DNA of 64,000 bases from Stratiformator vulcanicus (GCF_007744515.1 NZ_CP036268.1:2643712-2707711); one strand, 5' to 3'; positions 54,507-63,367 are shown, numbered from the stretch's first letter. Notes: generated by a model not told the origin, from the sequence alone. Numbers and translations are program-made.

Positions 54507-56246
54507 TTATTGAGTTCCGGGACCGGGACGATCTTCGGTAGCGGTCTCGGCCGATTTCTCACTCGACTCGGCCCACCAACCCATCACGGCAAACAAAATC
54601 GCAAACAGCAGATACCCGATCGCGATGTCGAAAGCGCGAAACGCCGTCGCATCGTTGGCGGGGCCCACCCCAGCGAACAGATAATCAACCGTGTTGCCGA
54701 CGACCTGATACGCGTGCATGAAGCCAAGGCCCGTCAGCACGGCGGCGAGCAGTGACCAAATTGCCGCCGTCATAAATTTGCGTTCGATTAAGAACACGCT
54801 GATTGCAGCCAGGATCATGCAGGTAAAGATATAGCCCCGCTCCAGCGCGATCATGCCGTGTAAGAGGAAGCCGTTGACCTGTGCGGTTTGGCCCGACAGG
54901 ACCGGAGCGTCGCCGAGGAGTCCCTGCAGCGTCGGGGCGGCGCCGTTCGAGCCGAATCCGCAGACGATAAATGCGCCCGAGGTGACCGTGAACCCGAACG
55001 CCGCGATCGCGGGGAACAATCCGATTGCGACCGCCGGGGCATGTTCGTCCGGCGTCGACTGATAAGCCTGGGCGGTGATGATTACGCCGATCCACAAGAC
55101 GATCGCCACCCCTGCTTCAAGCGGAATCAACGCCGCGATCAGGCTGATCGTTCCCGTCAGGCAGATTACCGTGACGACGAGGCCGTTGAGCGTGCTGTAA
55201 CCGCTGCGTGCCCCGAGACCCTTCCAGCCGGGGTGGCCGATATAGATCGTGGTCGGGAAGCAACTGCCAAAAAGGGCGGCGAGGATCGTTCCGAAACCGT
55301 TCACGCCGAGCGAAAGCCCCGTGTTGTAGCGGTCACCCGCCGCCTCCGCACTTTCTACGTTCTGCAGACTGCCCACGACGTTGAACAAGCCCATCGGCAC
55401 GATCACGGACAGATACTTCACCCATTGCGACGGCTGTGCGAGGAACTCCGCGATCTCCGTCCCGACGAAGGTCGGCAGGTAAAGCCCCGCCAAACTCGCT
55501 CCTTTCTCAACCGCTTCGAAACTCATCGCCGGCCCCGAAACGACTTCGGGAATGAGCGGTACGAGAAACCACGCGCAAAGCGTGCCGAGCATGACGGCGA
55601 GGAAGCCACCCGGCAGCGACAGCGGGAACTTGACCCCGGCGAAGTAGGTCACGAGGATCACAGCCGTCGGCAGCATGGCAACGAGCGGCCGCTGGAAAAT
55701 TTGCAGCGCAAAGGTCATTGAAATGAATCCGACGGCGATCCCCGCGAGAGTCGAGAGCAGGGCGGCCCGCGGCGTCAGACTTCGAATCGTTCCCGCGACG
55801 AACGAGCCGAAGAATTCGATCAACCCGCTTCCCAGGCAGGCGATGATGCCGAGCATCCAAGACAACTTTACCGCTTCGTCGACCGGCATCTCCGCAGCGA
55901 TCGCTCCCTGATAGGCCGGACCGATCACAAAGAAGATGTAAACAAGCAGTGACGGCGTGTTGATCCCGTAGGGCAGGGCGGTGACGTCGTCGCGCCCCTC
56001 GCGCTGCGACACGCGATGGGCCTGCCACGCGTAGAAGACGTTCCCGATCAATAGACTCACCGCCGCCCCCGGGAACACGTATCGCAGCATCAACGACTGC
56101 AACTCCGCATACTCGGGCGACCCCGGAAATATCCCGCAGGCCAACGGCCAGAGATTAATGATCGTCAGGAACTGCACCAAGTTGTCGACGAACAAACCGA
56201 AAAAGCCGTCTAGGTCGCCACGGCAGAAGAGAGGGTTGCGTTTCAT
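54507..56246 (-). CDS. NCS2-like nucleobase/anion permease family protein
   Basis: A 579-residue membrane permease with about 12-14 helices. The blocks [59 protein letters not shown] and [41 protein letters not shown] resemble the NCS2/AzgA-type xanthine-uracil permeases. Substrate unknown. The start codon ATG at 56246 precedes [11 protein letters not shown]. It is on the minus strand, divergent from tadA across about 205 bases of low-complexity spacer. Confidence 0.8.
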   Translation of the reverse strand: MKRNPLFCRGDLDGFFGLFVDNLVQFLTIINLWPLACGIFPGSPEYAELQSLMLRYVFPGAAVSLLIGNVFYAWQAHRVSQREGRDDVTALPYGINTPSLLVYIFFVIGPAYQGAIAAEMPVDEAVKLSWMLGIIACLGSGLIEFFGSFVAGTIRSLTPRAALLSTLAGIAVGFISMTFALQIFQRPLVAMLPTAVILVTYFAGVKFPLSLPGGFLAVMLGTLCAWFLVPLIPEVVSGPAMSFEAVEKGASLAGLYLPTFVGTEIAEFLAQPSQWVKYLSVIVPMGLFNVVGSLQNVESAEAAGDRYNTGLSLGVNGFGTILAALFGSCFPTTIYIGHPGWKGLGARSGYSTLNGLVVTVICLTGTISLIAALIPLEAGVAIVLWIGVIITAQAYQSTPDEHAPAVAIGLFPAIAAFGFTVTSGAFIVCGFGSNGAAPTLQGLLGDAPVLSGQTAQVNGFLLHGMIALERGYIFTCMILAAISVFLIERKFMTAAIWSLLAAVLTGLGFMHAYQVVGNTVDYLFAGVGPANDATAFRAFDIAIGYLLFAILFAVMGWWAESSEKSAETATEDRPGPGTQ

Positions 56247-56254
56247 GGGAGCAG

Positions 56255-56445
56255 CCGGAAGTCGAAAGTTCGGAGCCAGAAGTCAGAAGCTTGCCGCGGG
56301 CGTTGGCGAAAAGATAGAAACTGGACCCCGCGAACGCCACCTCCTCGAACTTTCGGCTCTCGTCGTTACGCTTGCGATAGCAGTCTCTTCCAATTTACTG
56401 ACTTCTCACTTCTGACTCCTGTCTACTAACTTCTTGATACTTGCT
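56255..56445. repeat. Low-complexity CAGAAG/CTTCTGACT spacer
   Basis: A stretch built from reshuffled words (AGTCGAAAGT, AGCCAGAAGTCAGAAG; TGACTTCTCACTTCTGACTCCTG) lies between the NCS2-like permease gene and tadA. The left and right parts are roughly inverse to each other. It recalls the spacer at 9125-9160. Confidence 0.55.
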
Positions 56446-56451
56446 CCTCAA

Positions 56452-56940
56452 ATGAACCCCCTCAACCCGCACGAGTATTGGATGCAGAAGGCGCTCGATC
56501 AGGCGGTGCGGGCGTACGACGAAGACGAAGTGCCGGTCGGGGCAATTGTGATCGCGGGAAACCCGGCGGAGGGGGGGCAGGTCGTCGGCGAAGGCTATAA
56601 CCAGCGCGAGCAACTCAACGACCCCACCGCCCACGCGGAGATGATCGCGATCACGCAAGCCGCGGAGGCCCTCGGCTCGTGGCGGCTCGAAGGTTGCACG
56701 CTCTACGTCACGTTGGAACCATGCCCGATGTGTGCCGGGGCGATCGTGCAGGCCCGCGTCCCGACCCTTGTTTACGGGACCACCGACCTCAAAGCCGGGG
56801 CGTGCGAGTCGCTTTACACGATCTGCTCTGACGACCGCCTCAATCACCAGACGACAATCCTGAGCGGAGTGCTGGCCGCCGATGCGAAAGCACTCCTGCA
56901 GCAATTCTTCGCGGAGAAGCGAGCCTTGGGGAAGAAGTGA
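56452..56940 (+). CDS. tadA: tRNA-specific adenosine deaminase
   Basis: This deaminase makes inosine at the wobble position of tRNA-Arg(ACG). H61-A-E63 (PTAHAEM) and P90-C91-x2-C94 ([10 protein letters not shown]) give the zinc and catalytic residues. The 162 residues fit. The ATG at 56452 gives the correct family start; a TTG at 56434 would add six residues. The last 44 bases from F-F-A-E to just past the stop recur perfectly at 58072-58115, on the far side of the ArsR/copper-protein cassette, where a different upstream sequence still encodes a similar C-terminal peptide. Confidence 0.95.
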   Translation: MNPLNPHEYWMQKALDQAVRAYDEDEVPVGAIVIAGNPAEGGQVVGEGYNQREQLNDPTAHAEMIAITQAAEALGSWRLEGCTLYVTLEPCPMCAGAIVQARVPTLVYGTTDLKAGACESLYTICSDDRLNHQTTILSGVLAADAKALLQQFFAEKRALGKK

Positions 56941-56948
56941 GTGTCTTC
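56905..56948 (+). repeat. 44-bp direct repeat, left copy (tadA 3' end)
   Basis: This copy spans the last 11 codons and stop of tadA plus 8 bases. It is identical to 58072-58115. The two copies flank the ArsR/copper-protein cassette in direct orientation. Confidence 0.95.
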
Positions 56949-56965
56949 TAACTCAATTAAAAAGA

Positions 56966-56997
56966 GACGACGCCCCCATCTCGGAGAGAGCGTCGTC
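56966..56997 (-). terminator. Terminator for the copper-storage gene
   Basis: GACGACGC pairs with GCGTCGTC across 16 bases; on the minus strand a U-rich run (CTCTTTTTAATTG) follows the stem, as expected for the cassette's transcript. Confidence 0.75.
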
Positions 56998-57030
56998 ATG
57001 CGGCCATATCAAAGCCATTTCAAGTCTTCA

Positions 57031-57444
57031 CTATTCTCTATGTGCTTTGCACATATTCGCGCACGCACGACACTTTTCCGCACAGGCTTGGCAGACGGGG
57101 TCATTTGCGTGTTTGGCGCAGGCGGCTGAGCACTCGTTACAAGCTTCGGCGCACGCCGTCGCAATGACAGACTTTAAAGGCCCGTTGCGCGACATCACTT
57201 TCGCGCAGACTCCGCAAATATCCGCACAATCCTGACACAAACGGATACATTCTACCCGATCCGTTTTGCCCGACTCTAATTCTTCAAGGCAGGCCGTGAC
57301 ACAGGCGGAGCAAGCGCTCTCGCAGCTCTGACAGGCCGCAACACACGGATCAATTTTTAATTCGCCTGCCTCGGCCAATTGAGATACTCCCGCGAGTGCG
57401 GTTGCGGCGGCTAAGCAGTTCAGCAAAAAAATACGTCGAATCAT
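57031..57444 (-). CDS. Exported four-helix-bundle copper-storage protein (Csp-like)
   Basis: A 137-residue protein with a signal peptide (1-26, ending in LAEA) and 20 cysteines in the mature part arranged as CxxxC and CxxC (CVAACQSCESACSAC, CAEACNECSAAC, CQACAEKCRACANMC). This matches the Csp/DUF326 four-helix bundle that binds many Cu(I) ions in its core. Having a signal peptide it would act outside the cytoplasm, like Csp1. An AAGGAG lies upstream. The ArsR gene ends 38 bases before it on the same strand, so they form one metal-response operon. Confidence 0.88.
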   Translation of the reverse strand: MIRRIFLLNCLAAATALAGVSQLAEAGELKIDPCVAACQSCESACSACVTACLEELESGKTDRVECIRLCQDCADICGVCAKVMSRNGPLKSVIATACAEACNECSAACAKHANDPVCQACAEKCRACANMCKAHRE

Positions 57445-57482
57445 TCTTCAGTTCTCCTTCGGTTTAAATAGTGGTCGAGAAA

Positions 57483-57833
57483 TCAGACTCTTCGGCGACG
57501 GTCGGTTTCCTCGAGCAGACAGAGCCCGCGATCCAAGAGCGTCGTCACGCACGGGTCAACAATCCGATAGTGCATCTTGTTGCCGTCACGCCGTGACGCA
57601 ACGACCCCCTTGTCCTGCAGGCGTTGGAGTTGATTGGAGACTGCCTGCGGCTTCATCTCCAATGCCCCCGCCAAATCGGTAACGCAGACTTCGTCGGTCC
57701 GCGCAATTTCATGAAGCAACCGAAGCCGCGTGTCATTCGCCAAAACCGCAAATAGCGATTCCAAGTCACCGGCAACCGCGCAATCCATCAGCGGCCGCTC
57801 GGCAAGTTTGACTTTTGGGGGACAAAATTTCAT
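57483..57833 (-). CDS. ArsR/SmtB-family metal-responsive repressor
   Basis: A 116-residue winged-helix repressor. After MKFCPPKVKLAERPL, residues with the HTH are VLANDTRLRLLHEIARTDEVCVTDLAGALEMKPQAVSNQLQRLQDKGVVASRRDGNKMHYRI. Cysteines in ARTDEVCVTDL (where ArsR usually has ELCVCDL), in the N-terminal KFCPP and in DPCVTTLLDRGLCLLEE could bind a soft metal such as copper, cadmium or lead; the C-terminal pattern resembles CmtR-like sensors. ATG 57833 is my start; an ATG at 57896 would add 21 residues and overlap the candidate operator. It likely represses itself and the copper-storage gene. Confidence 0.85.
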   Translation of the reverse strand: MKFCPPKVKLAERPLMDCAVAGDLESLFAVLANDTRLRLLHEIARTDEVCVTDLAGALEMKPQAVSNQLQRLQDKGVVASRRDGNKMHYRIVDPCVTTLLDRGLCLLEETDRRRRV

Positions 57834-57896
57834 TACGTTTTGGCCAGACGAGAAAACCTTCGGCGACTCCGAGCACTCAATTAATACACGATACAA

Positions 57897-57924
57897 TGTA
57901 ATGATGGCATTGTCAATCGTTACA
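57897..57924. promoter_or_regulatory. Candidate ArsR-family operator
   Basis: An inverted repeat TGTAATGAT-N10-ATCGTTACA (8 of 9 positions pair) lies 64-91 bases upstream of the repressor start, where an ArsR/SmtB operator would be expected. Only the pattern supports it. Confidence 0.55.
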
Positions 57925-58071
57925 TTCGGCCGCTTGACGTTGTGGCCTCAACAAGGGCCTCGGAAATCGCAAACGTCGCCGTGACCAGAGTGCCAATTGC
58001 GAAATACAGTCGATTTATTCGACTGTGCTGCTGGTGATACTCCGTGCGACGCCAAGATGCCCCTAGAAAAG

Positions 58072-58115
58072 TTCTTCGCGGAGAAGCGAGCCTTGGGGAA
58101 GAAGTGAGTGTCTTC
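58072..58115 (+). repeat. 44-bp direct repeat, right copy
   Basis: Identical to 56905-56948. Upstream of it, reading in frame, DAKMPLEK precedes [11 protein letters not shown]-stop, whereas tadA reads DAKALLQQ, so the flank is similar in protein but only about half identical in DNA. It looks like the remnant of a second, diverged tadA-like 3' end. Confidence 0.9.
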
Positions 58116-58153
58116 CGATAAGCCGCGCATCAAGTAAAGGGGTGAGAGATTGG

Positions 58154-58180
58154 ACAAGCCGCGCACGAAGTAAGCGGATC
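58154..58180 (+). repeat. KPRTK-stop element, copy 2
   Basis: Identical to the complement of copy 1 at 653-679. A partial copy precedes it at 58118-58140. Here no gene ends in it, so the peptide-coding look is preserved without a gene. Confidence 0.8.
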
Positions 58181-58206
58181 GAGCGCGGGTAAGATGTTGA
58201 CCAATC

Positions 58207-58233
58207 GATCCGCTCACTTCGTGCGCGGCTTGT
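58207..58233 (-). repeat. KPRTK-stop element, copy 3 (inverted)
   Basis: One change from copy 1. With copy 2 it forms a long inverted repeat whose arms of 27 bp are separated by 26 bp, so transcripts crossing it could form a strong hairpin. Confidence 0.8.
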
Positions 58234-58415
58234 ATTGGAGAGCAAGTCAGCGATGTTGAGTGGCACGGACAACGTCCGTGTCGCGCAGCGACCAGAGCAT
58301 TCAGCTTCCGGTCGAATACTCAATTCGGGTTACGAATTTTATACGAAGTCGGGAGCTGATTGCTCTAGCGGCTGCGCCGCCCGGGCGGTGTCCGGGCCAC
58401 TCAGGAGACTGTTCA

Positions 58416-59183
58416 ATGAGCACTTCGCCGCAGCGGTGGAACCCGGACCGTTACCGCACCAACGCGGGGTTTGTCGCCGATGAACTTGGTTCGCCGGTCT
58501 TGGACCTGCTTGACCCGCAACCCGGCGAGCGGATTCTTGACCTCGGTTGCGGAGACGGGGCGTTGGCGGAGCGGATCGTGGCCCGTGGTGCGACGGTCGT
58601 CGGTGTCGATTCGAGTGCCGAGCAGATCGCCGCGGCGCGGGCGAAGGGCCTTGATGCGCATGTGAGAAGCGCGACGGAACTCGGCGATGACTCCGAATTT
58701 GATGCCGTCTTCACGAATGCGACGCTGCATTGGATCGCGGATCATGATGCGGTGCTGCGGGGCGTAGCGAAGGCGCTGAAGCCGGGCGGTCGATTCGTCG
58801 GGGAGTTCGGCGGGGAAGGAAACGTTGTCGGCATTGTCGATGCCCTGTCAGCCGAGTTGCGGTCGCGGGGGATCGATTCGAAGAAGTTGAACCCGTGGCA
58901 CTTTCCGTCGCCGGATGTGTTCCGAGGTCGCCTTGACTCTCATCGATTCGAGGTCGTCTCGCTCGATCATTTCCCGCGACCGGTGGAGTTGCCGACCGAT
59001 ATCATCGGTTGGCTGGAAACATTCGGCGAAAGTTTCGCGAAGGCCCTTCCGGTAGCGGAACGCGAAGGGTTTCTTCGGGCGGTGGCGGATCGTTCCGAGC
59101 CTGAACTGCGGCGGGACGACGGGGTGTGGATCGCCGACTATGTGCGACTGAGATTTGCCGCTCACAAGCCGTGCACGCAGTAG
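58416..59183 (+). CDS. Class I SAM-dependent methyltransferase
   Basis: A 255-residue methyltransferase with the SAM-binding blocks ERILDLGCGDGALAERI (motif I), VVGVDSSAEQI (motif II), FDAVFTNATLHWI (motif IV region) and GGRFVGEFGG. It resembles the Tam/trans-aconitate and UbiE-like type but the substrate is unknown. ATG 58416 has AGGAG 8 bases upstream and fits the fold. The frame is open from 58260 only through repeats. Its last codons and stop (AHKPCTQ-stop) come from a copy of the dispersed KPRTK element. Confidence 0.85.
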   Translation: MSTSPQRWNPDRYRTNAGFVADELGSPVLDLLDPQPGERILDLGCGDGALAERIVARGATVVGVDSSAEQIAAARAKGLDAHVRSATELGDDSEFDAVFTNATLHWIADHDAVLRGVAKALKPGGRFVGEFGGEGNVVGIVDALSAELRSRGIDSKKLNPWHFPSPDVFRGRLDSHRFEVVSLDHFPRPVELPTDIIGWLETFGESFAKALPVAEREGFLRAVADRSEPELRRDDGVWIADYVRLRFAAHKPCTQ

Positions 59184-59189
59184 GCGGAT
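59164..59189 (+). repeat. KPRTK-stop element, copy 4 (degenerate)
   Basis: This copy has about three changes (…AAGCCGTGCACGCAGTAGGCGGAT) and provides the stop codon TAG of the methyltransferase gene. Confidence 0.7.
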
Positions 59190-59256
59190 AACTCGCCGCG
59201 TTCACTCACGGCTGACGCTGGGGATGCCGTGCAAGACATTAGCGAGCGCCCAGATA

Positions 59257-59282
59257 CGGGGGCGACACGCCCCCGGCACCCG
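59257..59282. repeat. GC palindrome, copy 2 (inverted)
   Basis: Near-identical to the complement of 5552-5580; core GGGGGCGACACGCCCCCG forms a hairpin. It lies in the 276-base spacer between the methyltransferase gene and the NHL gene. Confidence 0.65.
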
Positions 59283-59459
59283 TAAGCAGCTCGATTCGGA
59301 TCGCGCGAATATGCGCTCATTGCGTAAGCGGCTTGTTTCGATAGCGAGCGAAGGCTGCGCAAAAAATACAAAAGCGAATGTCGATTCATACGTGCGTTGC
59401 ATCCGCTGTGACGCTACGATCCGACGGTCATTTCATTCATTTCGCTGAGGATTAATCGC

Positions 59460-60518
59460 ATGTCGACAAGCCGCTCGCGTCGCAGTTTTCTGCAGTCCGC
59501 CGCCGCCTTGACCGCGGGGGCCGCGATCGGCCAACCGTTCTTTGTCCATGCCGGCAATAAGTCGGGGTCGAAGAAACCGGTCATCGGTGAAGGCGAACTG
59601 ATATTCGAAGCCGACCATCATTGGGGGGCGACTCCCGATTCGCTCGCGTGGGGGGCGACGCACGGCATCTGCTTTGATGCCGAGGGTCTGGTCTATATCA
59701 CGCACCAATCGAATGCGAAAACGCCCTGCGATGCGATCGCGGTGTTCAAGCCGGACGGCGAGTTCGTGCGGTCATTCGGCAAAGAGTTTCACGGCGGCGG
59801 GCACGGCCTCGACATCCGAAGCGAAGGCGGCGAGCAGTTTCTCTACCTTTCAGACATCAAGCACGATCTGATTGTGAAGCTGACTCTTAAAGGGGAAGAA
59901 GTCTGGCGGATCGAGATTCCGACCGAGTCGGGTGTTTACGAGGACAATCCCAAATACACGCCGACCAATGTGGCCTTCTTGCCCGATGGCGGTTTTGTCG
60001 TGGGGGACGGCTACGGCTCGAGCTATCTGCACATTTATGATGGCGACGCCAACTATGTGAAGACATTCGCCGGCCCGGGTAACGAACTCGGTAAATGCAA
60101 GACGCCGCACGGCCTATGGTGGGATGATCGCCCCGGGCGGGAGGCGGCGCTGGCGGTGGCGGATCGCTCCAACGGTCGAATCGAGTACTTCACCGCCGGT
60201 GGCGAGGCGATTGATGAAGTGCCCTGCACACCGCGACCCTGCGATTTCGATACGCATGGCGAATATGCCGTCGTTCCTGATATGTGGGCGCGGCTGGTCT
60301 TCCTGAACGGGAAGAACGAAACCGTCTGCGCGATCGGCGGCGAACAGAACTGGATCGATCAAGTTCTCGCCGACAAGCTGGCGATGCGACGCAATCCCGA
60401 TCGCTGGCCCGCTGGGCGATTCATTCATCCGCACGACGCGGCCTTCGACGCGGACGGCAACGTCTACGTTGTGGAATGGGTCGCAACCGGCCGGATCACG
60501 AAACTACGACGTGTCTGA
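59460..60518 (+). CDS. Tat-exported NHL-repeat protein
   Basis: A 352-residue protein. The N-terminus RSRRSFLQSAAALTAGAAIG carries a twin-arginine (RRSFLQ) Tat signal, so the protein is exported already folded. NHL-type beta-propeller repeats follow: THGICFDAEGLVYITHQS, GGGHGLDIRSEG, PTNVAFLPDGGFVVGDGYG, HDAAFDADGNVYVVEW. Proteins of this kind in planctomycetes are often annotated as peptidylglycine monooxygenase-like or 6-bladed propeller. No catalytic motif is visible. It is convergent with the lipid kinase gene, whose end is 3 bases away. Confidence 0.85.
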   Translation: MSTSRSRRSFLQSAAALTAGAAIGQPFFVHAGNKSGSKKPVIGEGELIFEADHHWGATPDSLAWGATHGICFDAEGLVYITHQSNAKTPCDAIAVFKPDGEFVRSFGKEFHGGGHGLDIRSEGGEQFLYLSDIKHDLIVKLTLKGEEVWRIEIPTESGVYEDNPKYTPTNVAFLPDGGFVVGDGYGSSYLHIYDGDANYVKTFAGPGNELGKCKTPHGLWWDDRPGREAALAVADRSNGRIEYFTAGGEAIDEVPCTPRPCDFDTHGEYAVVPDMWARLVFLNGKNETVCAIGGEQNWIDQVLADKLAMRRNPDRWPAGRFIHPHDAAFDADGNVYVVEWVATGRITKLRRV

Positions 60519-60520
60519 CG

Positions 60521-61399
60521 CTAGGGCGAGATGACGCGCAGCGCTCCGGGCAGGACCTCGAAGCGGGCGGGGGCTTCGCCGACCAGTTCTCCGTCTGCAG
60601 TGATCGACATCGACGGGTCGGACTCGATTGACAGCGATCGACAGCGGCGAAATTCGATTAGTTCGTGCTCCATAAAGGTTTGCATCAGATATTCGGCGGT
60701 CAGTCCCGCGATCTCGCCGGGCATGCCGTCGCGAACGAGAACGACATCGAACAGGCCATCGTCCATTTTTGCGTCCGGCGACACAGTCATTCCGCCGCCG
60801 CTGCCCTGACCATTCGCGACAAAAACGTTGAGAAAATCGCCGCTGATCGGTTCGCCCTCGTCCCATTCAATCGTCAATTGAAATGGCTTGAGGTCGCGCA
60901 GGAGGTCGACGACGCCTCGCATGTAGCAGAATGGCCCCCAGCGGGCTTTGGTATCGCTATCTAACTCGTCCAGATACATGCCCGTATTGCCGGCCGTTGC
61001 CATGTTCGCAAACAAACGTCGTTCTTCGCGCACTTCGATCACGCCGAGATCGATCGGCTTCGGTTGACCCGACTCGACAACGTCGGCCGCTTGATCAGCA
61101 TCGAGGGGGAGACCAAGATTCCGCGCGAAGTCATTTCCGCTTCCGGTCGGAATGATGCCGAGCGCGGTGTCGGAGCCGGCCAGGCACGATGCGGCGAGTG
61201 AGACCGTCCCATCCCCGCCGGCGACGATCAAAGTCTCCAGACCGCCGTCGACTTCCTCACGAATCTTGACGGAAATTTCATCCGGATCTTTCGATTCGAC
61301 AAATCGGATGTCCTCCCGCTCGGCATATCTATCGCGGAGATGCCGTGCGGCTTCGGCGGTCCCGGACGACCCGTTCCACAGAAGAAGTATGTGTTGAAT
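60521..61399 (-). CDS. YegS/diacylglycerol kinase-family lipid kinase with no standard start codon
   Basis: The protein carries the lipid-kinase catalytic domain: ILLLWNGSSGTAE (nucleotide loop), VAGGDGTVSLAASCL, GIIPTGSGNDFARNLG and the C-terminal MSITADGELVGEAPARFEVLPGALRVI. These residues define the DAGK/YegS family. The reading frame is open up to an in-frame TAG at 61409-61411, but between the TAG and the conserved ILLLWN block there is no ATG, GTG or TTG. The first standard codon (TTG, 61231) falls inside the domain. I put the start at an ATT (61399), which is only a placeholder: a rare start codon, a frameshift or a sequencing error would each explain it. Confidence 0.78.
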   Translation of the reverse strand: MQHILLLWNGSSGTAEAARHLRDRYAEREDIRFVESKDPDEISVKIREEVDGGLETLIVAGGDGTVSLAASCLAGSDTALGIIPTGSGNDFARNLGLPLDADQAADVVESGQPKPIDLGVIEVREERRLFANMATAGNTGMYLDELDSDTKARWGPFCYMRGVVDLLRDLKPFQLTIEWDEGEPISGDFLNVFVANGQGSGGGMTVSPDAKMDDGLFDVVLVRDGMPGEIAGLTAEYLMQTFMEHELIEFRRCRSLSIESDPSMSITADGELVGEAPARFEVLPGALRVISP

Positions 61400-61484
61400 T
61401 CGTGTATGCTAGCAACTCCACGCTGCTTCTTCGCTGCCCAGACAGTGCTCGCCCGCGCAGCTTTCGAAATTAACACACCGTTCC

Positions 61485-62888
61485 ATGAAATCCAGTTCCC
61501 AACGCCTGTTGATCGGGCTGTGGTGCGTTCTCGTTCTCTTGCTCGGTAGTAGCGGAGCATTCGGACTATTTGGCATTCCGGGTCCGGCGCAGGTCGCCCT
61601 TTCGATCCTGATCATCGCAGCCACACTGTGGATCAGCGAAGCCGTGCCGCTGTTCGTCACGAGCTTTTCGGTCCTCTTCATGTCGCTGGTGTGGCTTGCC
61701 CCGGAAATTAATGCAGCTGTCCTCCTTCAGCCGACCTTCGGACTCACCGCGGTCACGAATGCTGATTTTCTGAGCCCTTTCTTTTCGAATATCATTCTGC
61801 TGTTTCTCGGCGGATTCGTGATCTCTGCGGCGTTGCATGAATATCGCCTCGACGAGCAACTCGCCGGCCTCATCTTGAAGCAGACCGGCCGTTCCGTTCC
61901 GCGGCTGATGATCGGCGTCATGGGCGTGACGGCGTTTCTGTCGATGTGGCTCAGTAACACGGCGACGGCGGCGATGATGCTGGCACTTGTGCTGCCGATC
62001 GTCGGCAGCCTTCCGGCGGGAGATGCCTCTCGTAAGGCAATTGTGCTGTCGATCCCTTTCGCGGCAAACATTGGGGGGCTGGGAACACCGATCGGATCGC
62101 CCCCCAACGCGATCGGCATGAAATACATGCGCGATGCCGGTGTCGCACCAAGCTTTCTCGAGTGGATGGCGATCGGTGTGCCGGGCGTCATCGTGTTGCT
62201 CGGATTCGCGTGGCTACTGCTGCTGATCTTTTATCGCGGCTCGAAGGAACTCGAACCGGCGAGGAACCGCAGCGACGATTATTTTGAAATGACACCTGGT
62301 GCCTGGGTGGTGTTGGCCGGGTCGGTCGTCACTGCGCTCGGGTGGATGACTGGAGGACTGACGGGGGTCGCTTCCGGAACCGTCGGACTCGTTCCACTAT
62401 TGCTGTTCTTCGGGACGAGGACGATTTCGTCCAAGCTGTTTCGAACGCTACCGTGGGACGTTCTCTTCTTAATGGGCGGCGGTCTGTGCCTTGGTGAGTG
62501 CGTCGCCGCCAGCGGCCTGGCCGATTGGATCGTGACTCGACTCCCGATCGGCGGCGCAACTCCTTACGTCATTATGGTCGTCTTCGGCACCGTCGCGGTG
62601 GTGATGTCTTGCATCATGAGTAATACAGCGACGGCGAACTTGATCATGCCGATCGCGCTGGGGTTGGAGCAGGTCGACGCACTCGATCCGATTCTCGTGG
62701 GAATCGCGTTCTCCTGTTCGCTCGCGATGGCGCTGCCGATTTCAACTCCGCCGAACGCGATGGCCTTCAGCTCGGGCGAATTGTCGGTGAAAGACCTGCT
62801 CATCCCCGGCACGATCGTCACGTTCGTGGGTATCGCGACGGCTTATACCGCGGGGTATTGGTGGTGGGGCATCATGGGCATCCGCTGA
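61485..62888 (+). CDS. DASS/SLC13-family anion transporter
   Basis: A 467-residue sodium-coupled transporter of the divalent anion/dicarboxylate family. The two SNT motifs are seen: MWLSNTATAAMML and CIMSNTATANLIMPI, each followed by the PNA blocks (GSPPNAIG, STPPNAMAFS) that form the substrate site. 11-13 helices are predicted. The C4-dicarboxylates, citrate, phosphate or sulfate are possible substrates. The ATG at 61485 begins MKSSSQRLLIGLW. The start lies 85 bases from the divergently read lipid kinase. Confidence 0.9.
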   Translation: MKSSSQRLLIGLWCVLVLLLGSSGAFGLFGIPGPAQVALSILIIAATLWISEAVPLFVTSFSVLFMSLVWLAPEINAAVLLQPTFGLTAVTNADFLSPFFSNIILLFLGGFVISAALHEYRLDEQLAGLILKQTGRSVPRLMIGVMGVTAFLSMWLSNTATAAMMLALVLPIVGSLPAGDASRKAIVLSIPFAANIGGLGTPIGSPPNAIGMKYMRDAGVAPSFLEWMAIGVPGVIVLLGFAWLLLLIFYRGSKELEPARNRSDDYFEMTPGAWVVLAGSVVTALGWMTGGLTGVASGTVGLVPLLLFFGTRTISSKLFRTLPWDVLFLMGGGLCLGECVAASGLADWIVTRLPIGGATPYVIMVVFGTVAVVMSCIMSNTATANLIMPIALGLEQVDALDPILVGIAFSCSLAMALPISTPPNAMAFSSGELSVKDLLIPGTIVTFVGIATAYTAGYWWWGIMGIR

Positions 62889-62995
62889 CGGAAGCCTCAA
62901 TTGCATCGAGTTCTTGATGGCGAATTTGATGAACGTCGTGTTAAGCTGATCGGGCGCAATCAATCGTCGCAGATATCGAACCGACGGAGACCACC

Positions 62996-63367
62996 ATGGA
63001 CGTTCATCGTCAGCAGTGCCAGCAGTGTGGTAGTCGGAGTCTTCAGAATCTGATCGTTCGAGAGCCGACGAAACCACAACGGGTCTTCGTCCGTTGTGCC
63101 GACTGCGGTGCGTTCGTCGCCCGCTACACGCTCTCCAACTACTACCACCACGGAAAGGGAATCGAGTCGTATCTGCGATCGCAAAACGTCGCCGAAGACA
63201 GCGGTCGTGAATGGCTCGACCGATTTCGGCATACCGAAGAATCGGCCGTCTCCGGTTTTGAGCAGGTCGTGGAAGAGCTCGGCCGGGTCGGAAAAGACAG
63301 TTTCGCCAAGCCAGCCGAAGAAACCGATGCGATCGACGTGACGAACGATCCGGAAACGGTGGGATAA
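62996..63367 (+). CDS. Small zinc-ribbon protein
   Basis: A 123-residue soluble protein. C8-x2-C11 and C34-x2-C37 (QQCQQCGSR, VRCADCGAF) form a zinc ribbon in the first 45 residues. The next part (YTLSNYYHHGKGIESYLRSQ) and the charged tail are not recognised. GGAG lies a few bases before the ATG at 62996. It stands alone; a role in nucleic-acid or protein binding is only suggested by the ribbon. Function is unknown. Confidence 0.6.
   Translation: MDVHRQQCQQCGSRSLQNLIVREPTKPQRVFVRCADCGAFVARYTLSNYYHHGKGIESYLRSQNVAEDSGREWLDRFRHTEESAVSGFEQVVEELGRVGKDSFAKPAEETDAIDVTNDPETVG

Larger units (their letters stand above)
58116..58415. other. Repeat-packed spacer
   Basis: There is no gene. It holds a partial KPRTK-stop element (58118-58140), a full one (58154-58180), an inverted one (58207-58233), a CACGGAC-AAC-GTCCGTG palindrome (58264-58280) and a CGGCTGCGCCG hairpin near 58365-58380. 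Its right end carries the ribosome-binding site of the methyltransferase. Confidence 0.65.

Noticed and set aside
58260-58415. 52-codon extension of the methyltransferase
   Set aside because: It runs through spacer palindromes; ATG 58416 has AGGAG 8 bases upstream and begins the conserved part.
61228-61560. 110-residue minus-strand frame before the lipid kinase
   Set aside because: It is in a different frame from the kinase N-terminus and is Arg-rich with no domain; it does not solve the missing kinase start.
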